Positions 11,958 through 22,820 of a DNA stretch of 64,000 bases are shown piece by piece (positions within the stretch are counted from its first letter, which is position 1; each line of letters starts with the position of its first letter). The position numbers and the translations under genes are program-made. Origin of the DNA: Plasmodium brasilianum (Eukaryota; Apicomplexa; Aconoidasida; Haemosporida; Plasmodiidae); assembly GCF_023973825.1 (NCBI RefSeq), contig NC_090124.1, positions 1,084,501 through 1,148,500 on the forward strand. Reading direction: 5' to 3'. Below the pieces are notes generated by a model. That model saw nothing but the letters and a program-made list of their open reading frames with translations. It was not told where the DNA came from and made no database searches.

Positions 11958-13214
11958 TTAAAAGGAAACATCATGAGCTAATACTTTAAGGGCATTAATT
12001 AACGTTGACGACATTATTTTATTTGCTTCAAATATTTTAAGTTGATCATTATTTATATCTAACTGTTCGTCATAATTATTATTATTTTGTAATGTAACAA
12101 CATTTTCTGAGAAAGGACTGCCTTCCTTATAATTACTATTTACATTGTTGAATTGTTTATTTTGGTAAACCTTTTTTACCAAACTGGTTTTTGAGAATGG
12201 CGTATTATTTTCTTTTATATATACACTGTTATTACTACTATTGTTTGGTATTTCACAGCTCTTTATTTTCTTCTCTTCGGAAAACATATTTCCTGTCTTG
12301 TCTTTTAAGGCGCATATTAATTCTTCGTTTCTAGATGGGTTTTTTTTTTCCTTGTTCCTTAGCCTATCCTCCAGTACTAGCACAGCTTCTACTTCTGCTT
12401 CTCCTATAGCTTTGCTTTTTCCTTCTCCCATCATATCTTCCTCTTCTTCTTTCACCTCTCCTTCCTCTTCTTCCATCTTCCCCTCCTGTTTTTCTCCGTC
12501 CGCTGTTCTTCCCTCTGATTCATCCTTTACTACATCCTTTAGGTTGTCCACTTTATGCTTCCATTTTTGCCTATCCAAATTATTACAACGATTTTTTGTA
12601 CTTTCCCATTTTTTTTTGCTTTTTGTGGAACTCCATTTATCTGCTTCCCCTTTAGAATTATCATACATGTAATAAGTCATAACCTTTTCAGGAAGCGAAT
12701 ATAAAGGTTTCATATTTTTCATAATATCCTTATTACTATTTTGAGTTCTATATTTATATGACTTGTCAATATTTTTATCAAAATTTACTCTTACGTGCAC
12801 ATTTTTTATCAAATTTGTTGCTGATGGTAATTGTAAAATAGGAGGATCTATCCTTGCATTTTCTGGGTTTATTAAAGGAGCATTTAGTATACTAATACCA
12901 CCTATTCCGTCTATAGCACCTAAAGTGAATGCTCTTTTTTTTTTTTTCGAAATATGGTCTTCATAGTTTCTTATATCTGTGTTTTTATCGTATATATACT
13001 TTTTATCACTTTCCTTTTTATAATATGTGTTCTTATCATCCTTTGTGTTACTGAAATTGATCTGTTGTTCTTTTATTGTTTTGTTATAAATATTTTCCAA
13101 AATTGGGTCTATGTAATGTAAACTATTTTCATTTTTACTTTTTAGTTTTTCCTTTACATAATTCATTTCATCGTCACTTACTTTTTTATAATATTTTTCA
13201 TCGAATATGTTCAT
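11958..13214 (-). CDS. Conserved-looking Plasmodium protein of unknown function (418 aa)
   Basis: A single-exon ORF I do not recognise. The N-terminus (about residues 1-90) is Lys/Asp/Asn-rich and hydrophilic. Residues around 95-125 form a Gly/Ile/Pro-rich core (TLGAIDGIGGISILNAPLIN, then DPPILQLPSATNLIKNVHV), the only part that looks folded or conserved. A Glu-rich acidic block (about 245-275) is followed by an Asn-rich tail. The C-terminal 25 residues (FEANKIMSSTLINALKVLAH) look helical. I see no signal peptide, membrane segment or catalytic motif. It lies head-to-head with DJ-1, with 1.2 kb between the starts. The long + strand ORFs overlapping it are shadows. Confidence 0.8.
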   Translation of the reverse strand: MNIFDEKYYKKVSDDEMNYVKEKLKSKNENSLHYIDPILENIYNKTIKEQQINFSNTKDDKNTYYKKESDKKYIYDKNTDIRNYEDHISKKKKRAFTLGAIDGIGGISILNAPLINPENARIDPPILQLPSATNLIKNVHVRVNFDKNIDKSYKYRTQNSNKDIMKNMKPLYSLPEKVMTYYMYDNSKGEADKWSSTKSKKKWESTKNRCNNLDRQKWKHKVDNLKDVVKDESEGRTADGEKQEGKMEEEEGEVKEEEEDMMGEGKSKAIGEAEVEAVLVLEDRLRNKEKKNPSRNEELICALKDKTGNMFSEEKKIKSCEIPNNSSNNSVYIKENNTPFSKTSLVKKVYQNKQFNNVNSNYKEGSPFSENVVTLQNNNNYDEQLDINNDQLKIFEANKIMSSTLINALKVLAHDVSF

Positions 13215-14445
13215 TTTTTATTGTTTTTTTGTAAATTTTATATAAAATTTTATTTCTATATATCGTCTTGTTACTTTGTCCCCTCAGCTATATGCTCATA
13301 ACGTATATAACTACCCTTTCATTTACACATAAACGAAAAAAAAAAAAATATATATACACATATAAATATATGGCTTTTTTGAGCTAGTCCTATTTTTTAA
13401 AAGCAAATGCATTTAATTATTCTGTAACTAATAACATATTTGTTGGCTACTTTATTGTTTTGTTCTTCCATATTTTTTGCGAGTATTTTACAATGTTCGT
13501 TTGTTTGTTTGTTTGTTTGTTTGTGCGTATGTATGTGTGTGTTTGTATGTAAACTGATTTGTATTATGCTCCTGATTTTTTTTAAGCGTCCTTTTTGAAC
13601 TTGAAAAAATAAAATTATACCTACTATCTTTATAACATACATTTATCACATATTTTTAAAATGTATATATTTTAAAAATATAGCATTTCTCTATTATATT
13701 TATCTTAATTCTTTTATGTTACAAAATAAAACACAAAATGCAAAAAAATTGAATTAAGATGTATATATGCACATATGCATGTTTGCTTTAAAAAATTGCT
13801 ACTTTTATTACAGCGAGCTTCTGCAAAAAAAAAAAAAAAAAAAAAAAATTGTCCTTACAGTTATGCAAGTATTTATACATGTATACCTAATTAATAATAA
13901 GCAATATTAACATTAATTATTTACACATATTCTTATAAATGGAAAAAAATAAAAAAGATTTTAATATGAGCGTTTAATGTAACTATTGTATTCCATAAAC
14001 TATAATTTTCTTTTTTTTCAATACATCGTGGATACTCTAGAATCATTTATTGCATGTTCTACTATTGTGCTCTTCAAATTTTTTCATACATTAAAGGTTG
14101 AAGTAAACACATGTACATTTGCTATTAATTTAAAGCTTTTTAAAAATTTTAAAAGGTTATTTTTTAAGATTTCTATATTTTGTACATTTTATTTTTTCTT
14201 ATGGGTTATAAAAATAGGATATACTAATATGCATAAAAAAAAAAAAAAAAAAAAATTGTACTAAGAAATATGAACAACAATATAATCAAAAATTTAAACA
14301 TAAAAAAATATAAAAGTGTATGAAAATATTCATTTTATAACAAAAAAGTAAAATAATTAATTTCCTTAAGTGCATATTTATATATTATACTCTTAATTAA
14401 GTTTTATTACAAATTATAGTTTATAGCAATATAATAGAAGTAACA
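13215..14445. other. Divergent promoter region upstream of the 418-aa gene and DJ-1
   Basis: This is 1.2 kb of A/T-rich sequence holding the promoters of two divergent genes. It contains a (GTTT)n microsatellite at about 13497-13523, poly(A) runs at 13825-13848 and 14236-14255, and two higher-complexity patches (13540-13640 and 14010-14110) with splice-site-like edges on the minus strand (see findings). No gene can be called firmly. Confidence 0.5.
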
Positions 14446-14855
14446 ATGAGTGGAAAAAAAACCGCTTTAGTTGTAGTGGTGAGATATTGCAAATACTTAT
14501 ATTACATCGAAAAAGGGAGAAAAAATTAAACTCTATATTATATGTTAATATGTATATGAAAATGCAAAACTATACTTAAACTTTGTTAATCCTTGTGTTC
14601 AAATGCTGAACATTTAAAAAAAAATTTTCTTTTTATCACACGCTATTTAAATGAATATTTTCATATTTAATAAAATACTCCTTCAAATTCAATGAAGTCG
14701 TTTCTAAATTAATGTTTACATGACTTATATTTATTGATTATTTTTTAAGGCTTCGGGATCGGAGGATGTAGAATATATTACAACAGTCGATGTTCTAAGA
14801 AGAGCTAGTAAACAAAACAAGCCATAGATATGCATATATATATGGATATATACAC

Positions 14856-14887
<32 letters not shown>

Positions 14888-15631
14888 ACGTATTTATATG
14901 TGTATATAATACCATAATAAACTTCACATATATTTATATGTTATCATTATACATTATAAAAAACACAACTTCGGGGACAAGGGAAATAATGAGAAAAAAA
15001 ACAGCATTTTTTTTATAAATACATTTTTCAAAAAAATAATAAATAATTTGAAAAATAAGAGAAAAAATTAAAAACAATATGTTTATACATTTACGTACAC
15101 ATATTATAAGTTTATTTTTCACAAATTAATATTTTTTAACTTTTTATTTAAGATATCAGCGTAACAACAGCATCTGTAGAAGAAACAGAAAAAGTGTGCC
15201 TTCAATCAAAAAATGTCGTTCTCGCGGATACATTAATTGGTAAGGTTAGAAGTAATACTTATGATGTAATAGTAATTCCAGGTGGAATGAAAGGATCAAA
15301 TGCAATATCAGATTGTGTAGCTGTTATTGAAATGTTAAAAGAACAAAAACAAAGTAATAGACTTTATGCAGCTATATGTGCTGCACCAGAAACTGTCTTT
15401 CATCGTCATTCCCTAATTGATGATGTTGAGGCAGTTGCGTATCCATCGTTTGAGAGTGACTTTAAACATATTGGTAAAGGAAGAGTGTGTGTTTCGAAAA
15501 ATTGCGTAACATCTGTAGGACCAGGATCTGCTGTTGAATTTGCACTGAAAATAGTAGAATTGCTATTAAGTAGAGACGCTGCACTAAAACTTGCAAGCGG
15601 TTTTCTTTTGCATCCCTCTGTTACATTTTAA
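14446..15631 (+). CDS. DJ1: DJ-1/PARK7-family protein, three exons
   Basis: A cytosolic DJ-1/PfpI-fold protein, probably a thiol-based redox or glyoxalase/deglycase-type enzyme. Exons inferred from frame, GT-AG sites and homology are 14446-14478, 14750-14807 and 15153-15631, with introns of 271 and 345 nt. They join to 189 residues, the same length as human DJ-1. The start reads MSGKKTALVVV. The nucleophile is Cys106 in YAAICAAPET, at the same residue number as in human DJ-1. Glu19 in GSEDVEYIT matches the glutamate that hydrogen-bonds it. PGG (73-75), GPGSAVEFALKIVE and the C-terminus LASGFLLHPSVTF are typical of the family. Donor sites are GTGAGA and GTAAAC; the second intron splits the Asn31 codon. 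Confidence 0.95.
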
Positions 15632-16456
15632 TATACGTTCCCTTTTTCCTCTTTATACGAATAAATAAAAAAATAAAAAAAAAATATATATATGTATATA
15701 TTTATCTATATACGAATAGTTACATACATTCAGTTTAGTATGCTATTTTAAAATGTGGAGATGGTACAAGCATATTATATTATATTTCGTTCTTTTAAAA
15801 AATCGTTAATATTTTTGCAAGTTTATTTTTTTTTTAATTAAGCATACTTTTAATAACTTATTGAATTATTTTAAAAGAGAAAATCCTTTCAATTTTTATG
15901 AAAAAAAAAATTTTTAAACATAATAATAATTGAAAGTCTCAGCTGTTCAAAAGTTTACCTGCGTAAACGTTTTAACATCGCTTAAAAAAAGAAATTATAA
16001 TTGCTCATAAATTTTTAAAACAAAAACAAAAAAAAATAATAAAAGAAATACTTCATTAAAGCCCTTATTTATGATAGCTTAAAAAGGACGAATATACATA
16101 AAACATATAGATGATGTGAATCATAGATTTGTTTAAAAAAAAAAAAAAAAAAAAAAATTTAATTGAAGAATTATGGCTTGTTCTTATTACTCCAAATAAC
16201 TACTTATTAAACCTTTTTAAAAAATGTAATAATATATATATATAATAAATGAAATTTTTTTGATGAATGCGTATATGTAACCAGAATATAAGTAAAAGAA
16301 AAAAAAAAAAAAAAAAAAAAATCATAAGTAGAAACAAGAAGAAATTTAACGAAATAAAAGTGGATATTAGAAGGAAAAGAGGAGAAGTAAATACAGAATT
16401 AAGATAAGTAAAACTCTAGAGCACAATTTTACAGTGAAAACTTTATGTAGAGAAAA
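15632..16456. other. Intergenic DJ-1 to TIM22
   Basis: An A/T-rich tandem-orientation spacer with poly(A) runs at about 16135-16157 and 16300-16321. It holds the DJ-1 3' UTR and the TIM22 promoter. No other feature is seen. Confidence 0.6.
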
Positions 16457-17011
16457 ATGAATTTAAATAATAATAGTAATAATGGGAGCAGTTACAACAA
16501 TAGGAGTAATAACAACATCATATTAAGTGACAAATATATAAATTTAAATATTTTAAAAAAGGGAGAAGAGCTAAATGATCAAGAGAAACTATTCTTAAAA
16601 GTTCATACTTACCTAAATGAAGGAATTATTCCTAAATGTATTGGAATGGGTATTGGTGGTGGATTTGTAGGTATTTTAATTGGTGCATTCTTTTTTAGTA
16701 TGCAGCCAAGTAATATAGATTATACTTTAAGTTATAAAGAACAACTGAAGGAGCAATTTTGTTTGTTTAAACAGTCAATAAAAAATAGTTGTGTCAATTT
16801 TGCTAAAATAGGATTTTTATTTTCATTTTATGAGAATTCTTTACAAAAAATGAGAGCAGCAAATGATATAACGAATACGCTATATTCAGGTTGCTTAACA
16901 GGTGCTACTATATCTTATAAAAAAGGGTTACCTTCGATGATTAGTGGATGCGCTAGTTTTGCAGCTTTTTCCGCTGTTATTGAAAAGTTGCAAAAGTCAA
17001 AAAAATTTTAA
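16457..17011 (+). CDS. TIM22: Mitochondrial inner-membrane translocase subunit TIM22
   Basis: The channel subunit of the TIM22 carrier translocase, which inserts multi-span carrier proteins into the mitochondrial inner membrane. The 184-residue Tim17/22/23-family protein has an Asn-rich N-terminal 20 residues. TM1 is at 61-80 (CIGMGIGGGFVGILIGAFFF) and has the family glycine pattern. Further hydrophobic segments lie at about 112-126, 138-152 and 160-176. The motif LYSGCLTGATISYKKG matches the human TIM22 signature SGCITGGAIGFRAG, and the following CASFAAFSAVIE also aligns. Cys61 and Cys146 sit where TIM22 proteins carry their disulfide pair. The family-typical length, the GCLTG motif and this Cys pair favour TIM22 over TIM17 or TIM23. 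Single exon; start context AGAAAA-ATG. Confidence 0.9.
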   Translation: MNLNNNSNNGSSYNNRSNNNIILSDKYINLNILKKGEELNDQEKLFLKVHTYLNEGIIPKCIGMGIGGGFVGILIGAFFFSMQPSNIDYTLSYKEQLKEQFCLFKQSIKNSCVNFAKIGFLFSFYENSLQKMRAANDITNTLYSGCLTGATISYKKGLPSMISGCASFAAFSAVIEKLQKSKKF

Positions 17012-19389
17012 ATTTCCTATTTTTTTTTTTCTTTTTTTGTTTCACTTTGGAATACAAGTTTTTTTTTATTTATTGATGTTGTACATTAGTTACAATAACG
17101 TTGATTATTATTATTTGTAAATACATTGAATACATATGTATATACCTCCAACACAAACAATTGTATATTTTTTTTTTTTTTTCCCATTGCAAAATTTTAC
17201 AAGAACATTACATATATATAAATTTAATTTTGATTTACATGCAATATTTGAAGTATTTTGTTACAAAATTGATTTGGGTGTGTGTACTTAAATGAGGTAA
17301 AATTATATAAGTTAAAAGATTGTGCATACAAATATAGAAACTAGCCGTATGTACGTACAACGACTTATATTTTAAATGATTAAGATATTAATATAAAATT
17401 AAAACAGATCAGATCCAAATAGTACAAAAATTTTTAAATATCATACAAAACATAAGAGGACGGAAAATTCTTAATTTGATTATTATAGTAAGTGATGAGA
17501 AATTTTATGTTTTTATAAGTATTTTTTCAATAAGAGATCTATCTGGAGAAAGGGAGAATTGAAATAAAAAAAATATTCCTTGTTCATAATATTCAGATAA
17601 ATTTATTACATTTTTTTTTTTTTTCCTAGCCACAAAATAAGTGTACCACTCTTGCACACTATATTTCGTTATAAAAAAAAAGAAATATATTGGTTTAAGA
17701 CAACAAAAAAAAAAAAAAAAAAAAAACAGGAAAAAAAACATATACAAACATATTTACTAAAATAACTACTGAAAATAATATGCAACTTAATAAAAAACAT
17801 GTTATTCTACTTTTGTTTTATTTTCATTGCTAAACATCATTATAGTAGTTTAAATAAATTACTTGTATCAAAAAATACATATGTGTGAATTATATATACT
17901 TTGGAGAAAATATTTATAAATCCAGGTATGTAATTATTTATAAAAAATTCGGATATTAAGCGAACATTTCTGATTTAAAATTTAATATTATTTAATAGTT
18001 CCTACGCTTCTTTCCAAATCCATTTTAAGAAAAAGAGTTTTACTTTTTTTACACTTATTATGAATAATAAGTATTTAATAATTTGAAGTAAAAATACATT
18101 TTAAACCTTATGCATATTATTGATATTTTTTTCTTTTTTCTCATATTTTTGAAAAAAATGTAGATAATTTTCCTTTTTTGCAAAATGTAAATGTATGTAA
18201 ACTGTAAATAATATTTTTATTTTGGTTTTTTCCTTTAGCACTTTATTTTGTATTTTTTGTTAATAAATTATAGCATGTTTGTAAGCTAAATGTATATATA
18301 TATATATATATATAATATATGGATCATGAATCAGTTCTCAAGATGCCGTTGAAAAATTACTTGTGTAAATGATTTTACCTTAATCACATTACAACTGTAA
18401 TTATAAAAGTCCAATACAGGAACTCGAAAAAATTTATAATCCACAATTTTGTTGTAATAAAAAGAAAATTTATAAGACAACTTCAAAAGGGATCTTAATA
18501 AATTTAAAAATTTGAATGAATGGTTTAGTGAAAATGGGAGTAAACGCACATTTTTGTCTTAAAAAAAAAAAAAATTAAAATACATATACATATACTAATA
18601 GATTACAATAAAAAATATATATATATGTACACATGCGTCCATTAGACCAAAATAAAAATTAGTAAGACAATATATTTATGAGATTCTCCCGAAATATAAA
18701 CAACTGATAAAAAAGAGTCGTGTTTTATGAATTTGTAACAAAATTCCTTAAACAAAAGTTAATTTTTAAAGCACAAATCGAATTTTCCATAAATAAACTG
18801 TCTAATTCTTAGTACTAAAATAATGTAAATACTCAAATAAAAACACAAAAAAGACATTTTTTTATAATTTGTGGATGTAAATTATATATGTATTCATACA
18901 TGCAAAAATTCATCATTCAGAATATATTTTTTTCGTTAATATAGGTCATTTATACTTTAGTTTAATCCCTATAATGTCGCAAATAATACATTATAAGAAA
19001 AAAGTCATTTTCATACAACAAAAATATAGCATAAATAAGTATATAAATAAAATATTCCACTATATATATAATTTCATAAACATATCTTCGTATTTGTCAA
19101 ATACATTTTATCTAAAATGGACTCATTAAAAATAATGCTCCTCTTGTTTGTGTATTGTACAAATAGTTCAATTTGCATTGTGCTAGTTTAAAAATATTTC
19201 ATCATCTTGAACTAAATAACTCAAGAAAAAACAAAATTAATAATCTTTCTTTTCTCAATTAAGTTATGTAACTTTCCATTTTTTTCAAATACATTTTTAT
19301 ATATATTTATAAATAAATCATTGTACTTCAAAAAAAATTTTAATAATTAATGAAAAGATACAAAAAAAAAAAAATATAATTGTATATTA

Positions 19390-19422
<33 letters not shown>

Positions 19423-20122
19423 AATTAATATCAGCGTGCACTTTTTTCTTTTTTTTCTTTTCTATTCATTCGCTTACTTTCATTTTTTTATATTTCTTTT
19501 TTTTCTTTTTTTTTTCTTTCAATATTTATAAGCTTATCTGCCTTTTATTATGGAAACGAAAATTATTATATGCGTTTTTTAAAGGTCACGCTGTCATTAA
19601 AAAAAAAAATTATATTTATAATAATACATACAACATATATATAATATAAATTTCTGAAAATGAATTTTGTTGACTTTCATATAAAATATTAAAACATTAA
19701 AAAATTACATAGTTTATCTAAATTAATTTTTGTTAATCCTTGTGAACAGTAATATTTACATATTAACATTTTTTAATGTAATTTTTAATTTTTTTTTTTT
19801 CTTTTTTATTTAAATTTATTTTTGTTCGGGAAATGGGTTATCTTTCAAAACACGCGCAAACCATTGATAAAATATATGTACAGTGTATACATATATATAT
19901 TTATTATGTACGTAAGTATTAATATATGTATATATATATATGCACAAATTTAATCTTTAATAAATTATATTTTTTAATTAAATTTAGACTAATTTAATAT
20001 TCTTTTTTTTTTTTTCTCTTTCCGTAAATATTTCTTTAAGCACAAAATTCAAGAAAAATTTATAAAAAAGAAAAAAAAAAAATATATATTTTTTTTAAAA
20101 TGAATAATTAACAGCTAAAAAA
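17012..20122. other. Intergenic TIM22 to RING E3
   Basis: This is 3.1 kb of A/T-rich spacer. It carries poly(T) and poly(A) tracts, (TA)n at about 18295-18320 and 19395-19420, and two less repetitive patches. The first, at 18331-18560, is open on the minus strand from a poly-pyrimidine/AG edge. The second, at 19117-19191 on the + strand, is an ATG ORF of 24 codons with a hydrophobic start. Neither can be assembled into a gene with confidence (see findings). Confidence 0.5.
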
Positions 20123-21883
20123 ATGAATGAAAGAGATGAAGAATATGATTCGCTCTACGATGTTATATATGATTATGATATTAATGAAGAATTTATAAAT
20201 GATAATAATAATAATAATAGCAGAATTAAATCTGTAAATTGTGATATAAAAGATAAATTAATAAATGAGAAAAAGTTAAATTCCGAATATGTATTGATAG
20301 AGAATAAATATAATGTATATAATGGAGTAAATAATGAAAAAATAATCAAAGAAGACGAATTGCAAAAAGAAGAAAAAATAAATACACTATCGTCACACGA
20401 ATTAGGTTATAATTTTACTTACGCTCAGAATACAGAAAAAAATGCAAAAGAGCATAATGCACGGTTCCATGATGCTACAGCAAATTTAAAGAAAAACGAA
20501 GTTATCATTGTGAATAGTATCGATTTTAAAAAGGAAGAAGAAAGTACTTTATTATTCAAAAAAAATAATATACAGAGTAATAGTAATTATAGTAGTAATA
20601 ATAATGGAAATAATGACAAGTTAAATGTAAATAATGATAATATATGTGAAAATAACAGTATACATTATGAAAATGTATTAAATGAGGGAGAAAGAATTCT
20701 TAACGGAAATGAAGAGATTATGAATATTAAAAAAAATAAGACAGAACTGATTGATAGAGGGGGAAGAGGTTTTGATAATATGTCAGAGAAGACATGTGAA
20801 AAGGAAAAATGTTACGCAGATTATAATGAAGAAACAGTACTTCATCAGAACAAACCATCAGTTCATATGAATAGCGAACATAGTTCTTATGATATTAATG
20901 GAAAAAATTTTGATGGCACAATTAATGGCAAAAATAGTATAGGTGAAGATTACCGTAAGGAGAAACGGGAATTAGCGGAACAAGATGATGTTCATGTTGT
21001 CCATAATGATAATAATAATAATAATTGTTATTATGATAATGATATTGGGGTAAAAAATGATGGTTTAAGTAAAAAATGCGAACCTGTGATATTGAATGAA
21101 AATATATATAATTATGAAAAATATTCAGAAGGTTGTACAGAGAATAGTCAACAAGACATAAGTGGGAAACAAAAAAATGATACAGATGAAAAAATGAATA
21201 CGAAACAGGATGAAAAAAAATATTGTAACAATAACAATAGTAATAACAACAGCAATAATAATAATAGTAATAACTGCAGTAATAACAGTAGTAATAACAG
21301 TAGTAATAATAGTAATAATAATAATAATTGTACGTATGGAGAAAATAAAACGAAAGAGGAAAACGCAAATAAAAACACTACACAAGAAAATGAAGGCAGA
21401 TGTACATATGAATGTAATATTTGTTTTGATGATGTGAGAGACCCTGTAGTAACAAAATGTGGTCATTTGTTTTGTTGGATGTGCCTTTGTGCATGGATAA
21501 AAAAAAATAATGATTGTCCTGTGTGCAAAGCAGAAGTATCAAGAGAAAATGTTATTCCATTGTATGGAAGAGGAAAAAATAGTAATGAACACAAATACAC
21601 AAAATTTGAAGAACCTAGACCAACTCCCAAACGAAAAGGTGTTAGAAGGAATAATAATAATTACTCTAATAATTTAGGCTTAAGGGCATCATTTGGTGTT
21701 TGGGTAAACCCTTTTTCTTTCGGTATGTCCTACGCAAACATGTCTGAAGAATCTTTCTTTTATGAAAGTAGGAACGAAAATAGAAGATCCCATATAGAAA
21801 CGTATCAAGCAGAAGCTGCTTCTTCCTTTTTCTTTTTTTTAGGATTTTTTCTTTCCTTATATATTTTGTTTTATTCTTCCTAA
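20123..21883 (+). CDS. Tail-anchored RING-finger E3 ubiquitin ligase (RNF5/RMA1-like)
   Basis: A C3HC4 RING E3, likely acting in ER-associated degradation. The RING is near residues 430-470: YECNICFDD, then [16 protein letters not shown] and CPVCKAEV, with all eight zinc ligands present. The extreme C-terminus (about 566-586, [18 protein letters not shown]) is a single hydrophobic segment ending at the stop, as in tail-anchored proteins. Flanking features such as IPLYGRG after the RING and the C-terminal anchor match the RNF5/RNF185/plant RMA family. Unlike the ~180-residue animal RNF5, it has ~425 extra N-terminal residues, mostly Asn/Glu/Lys low complexity with an Asn/Ser tract just before the RING (21220-21330). 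Single exon; good AAAAAA-ATG context. Confidence 0.9.
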   Translation: MNERDEEYDSLYDVIYDYDINEEFINDNNNNNSRIKSVNCDIKDKLINEKKLNSEYVLIENKYNVYNGVNNEKIIKEDELQKEEKINTLSSHELGYNFTYAQNTEKNAKEHNARFHDATANLKKNEVIIVNSIDFKKEEESTLLFKKNNIQSNSNYSSNNNGNNDKLNVNNDNICENNSIHYENVLNEGERILNGNEEIMNIKKNKTELIDRGGRGFDNMSEKTCEKEKCYADYNEETVLHQNKPSVHMNSEHSSYDINGKNFDGTINGKNSIGEDYRKEKRELAEQDDVHVVHNDNNNNNCYYDNDIGVKNDGLSKKCEPVILNENIYNYEKYSEGCTENSQQDISGKQKNDTDEKMNTKQDEKKYCNNNNSNNNSNNNNSNNCSNNSSNNSSNNSNNNNNCTYGENKTKEENANKNTTQENEGRCTYECNICFDDVRDPVVTKCGHLFCWMCLCAWIKKNNDCPVCKAEVSRENVIPLYGRGKNSNEHKYTKFEEPRPTPKRKGVRRNNNNYSNNLGLRASFGVWVNPFSFGMSYANMSEESFFYESRNENRRSHIETYQAEAASSFFFFLGFFLSLYILFYSS

Positions 21884-22820
21884 ACTATATTTATTTGTAA
21901 ACCAATAAATTTTCCATTGACCATTGAATGCATGTAGATATTAACATATTTACGCATTTATATACATATGTATGTACATATATGTACTTACATATGTACC
22001 ATTTTTTTGAAGTATGCTTATTTAAATTAGCTCCATTTATATATACTACAAAAAAAAAAATAATAATAATAATAAAATAAAATAAGAGTTTTTTTTTATC
22101 AGAAATTGTATTTTGTAAATTTCCCCATTTTTCCTTCGATGTGCCCCCCAATATATATGTATACATATATATATATATATATATTAAAAATGGGGAGAAA
22201 TTTTCTCTACCCCAGTATAAACACAAAAACAATTCAAGTATATATGTGTTATAGGTATTTATTTTTTTTTTAAATTATACGTATAAACACATGTATATAT
22301 AATTTATTTTTTATTATAATCCATGAAGTAAATGTAAAATTTTAACTATATTTTACCATGCAAAGATAATTGTTTATTCGTTGTGTTTAATGCGAAATGA
22401 TTATTATATAAAAAAAAATATATATATACATATACGCATATAAACATTTATATATAAAATTATTTTTCATAATTTTTACAACATGATACTTTTTACGAAT
22501 AAATGAGCAGTTAACATTCTTTCCAAAACTTTTCCTTCTAGCCCATGTGCACATATATATGAGCATAATAAGATCAAACATGTTTATTTTTTTTCTTTAT
22601 TGTGTTTCAAAATTGAAGTTAATTAAAATGATATATTTAAATTTAATATTAGTTGTACATTTGATATTATTTACCAATAAAAGAATAAAAAATTTTTAAT
22701 ACATATAAGTGTGCATTATTATTATTATTATTTTTTACTTTTCACCAAAAATTTTTTTTTGGTAATCACAGCATATGTATTTACCTGGAACTATTAAACT
22801 GTTGAATAACTTGAGGCAAA
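21884..22820. other. Intergenic RING E3 to EF-hand gene
   Basis: An A/T-rich spacer containing the RING gene 3' UTR and the promoter of the EF-hand gene. There are (AATAAT)n, (TA)n and T-run microsatellites. A minus-strand open frame at 22387-22581 has no splice context or homology I recognise. Confidence 0.5.

Noticed and set aside
12241..12672. Ser/Phe-rich + strand ORF of 143 codons
   Set aside because: Antisense shadow of the Glu/Lys-rich 418-aa protein.
20922..21466. Several Tyr/Ile/Leu-rich ORFs opposite the RING gene
   Set aside because: Antisense of the Asn/Ser tract.
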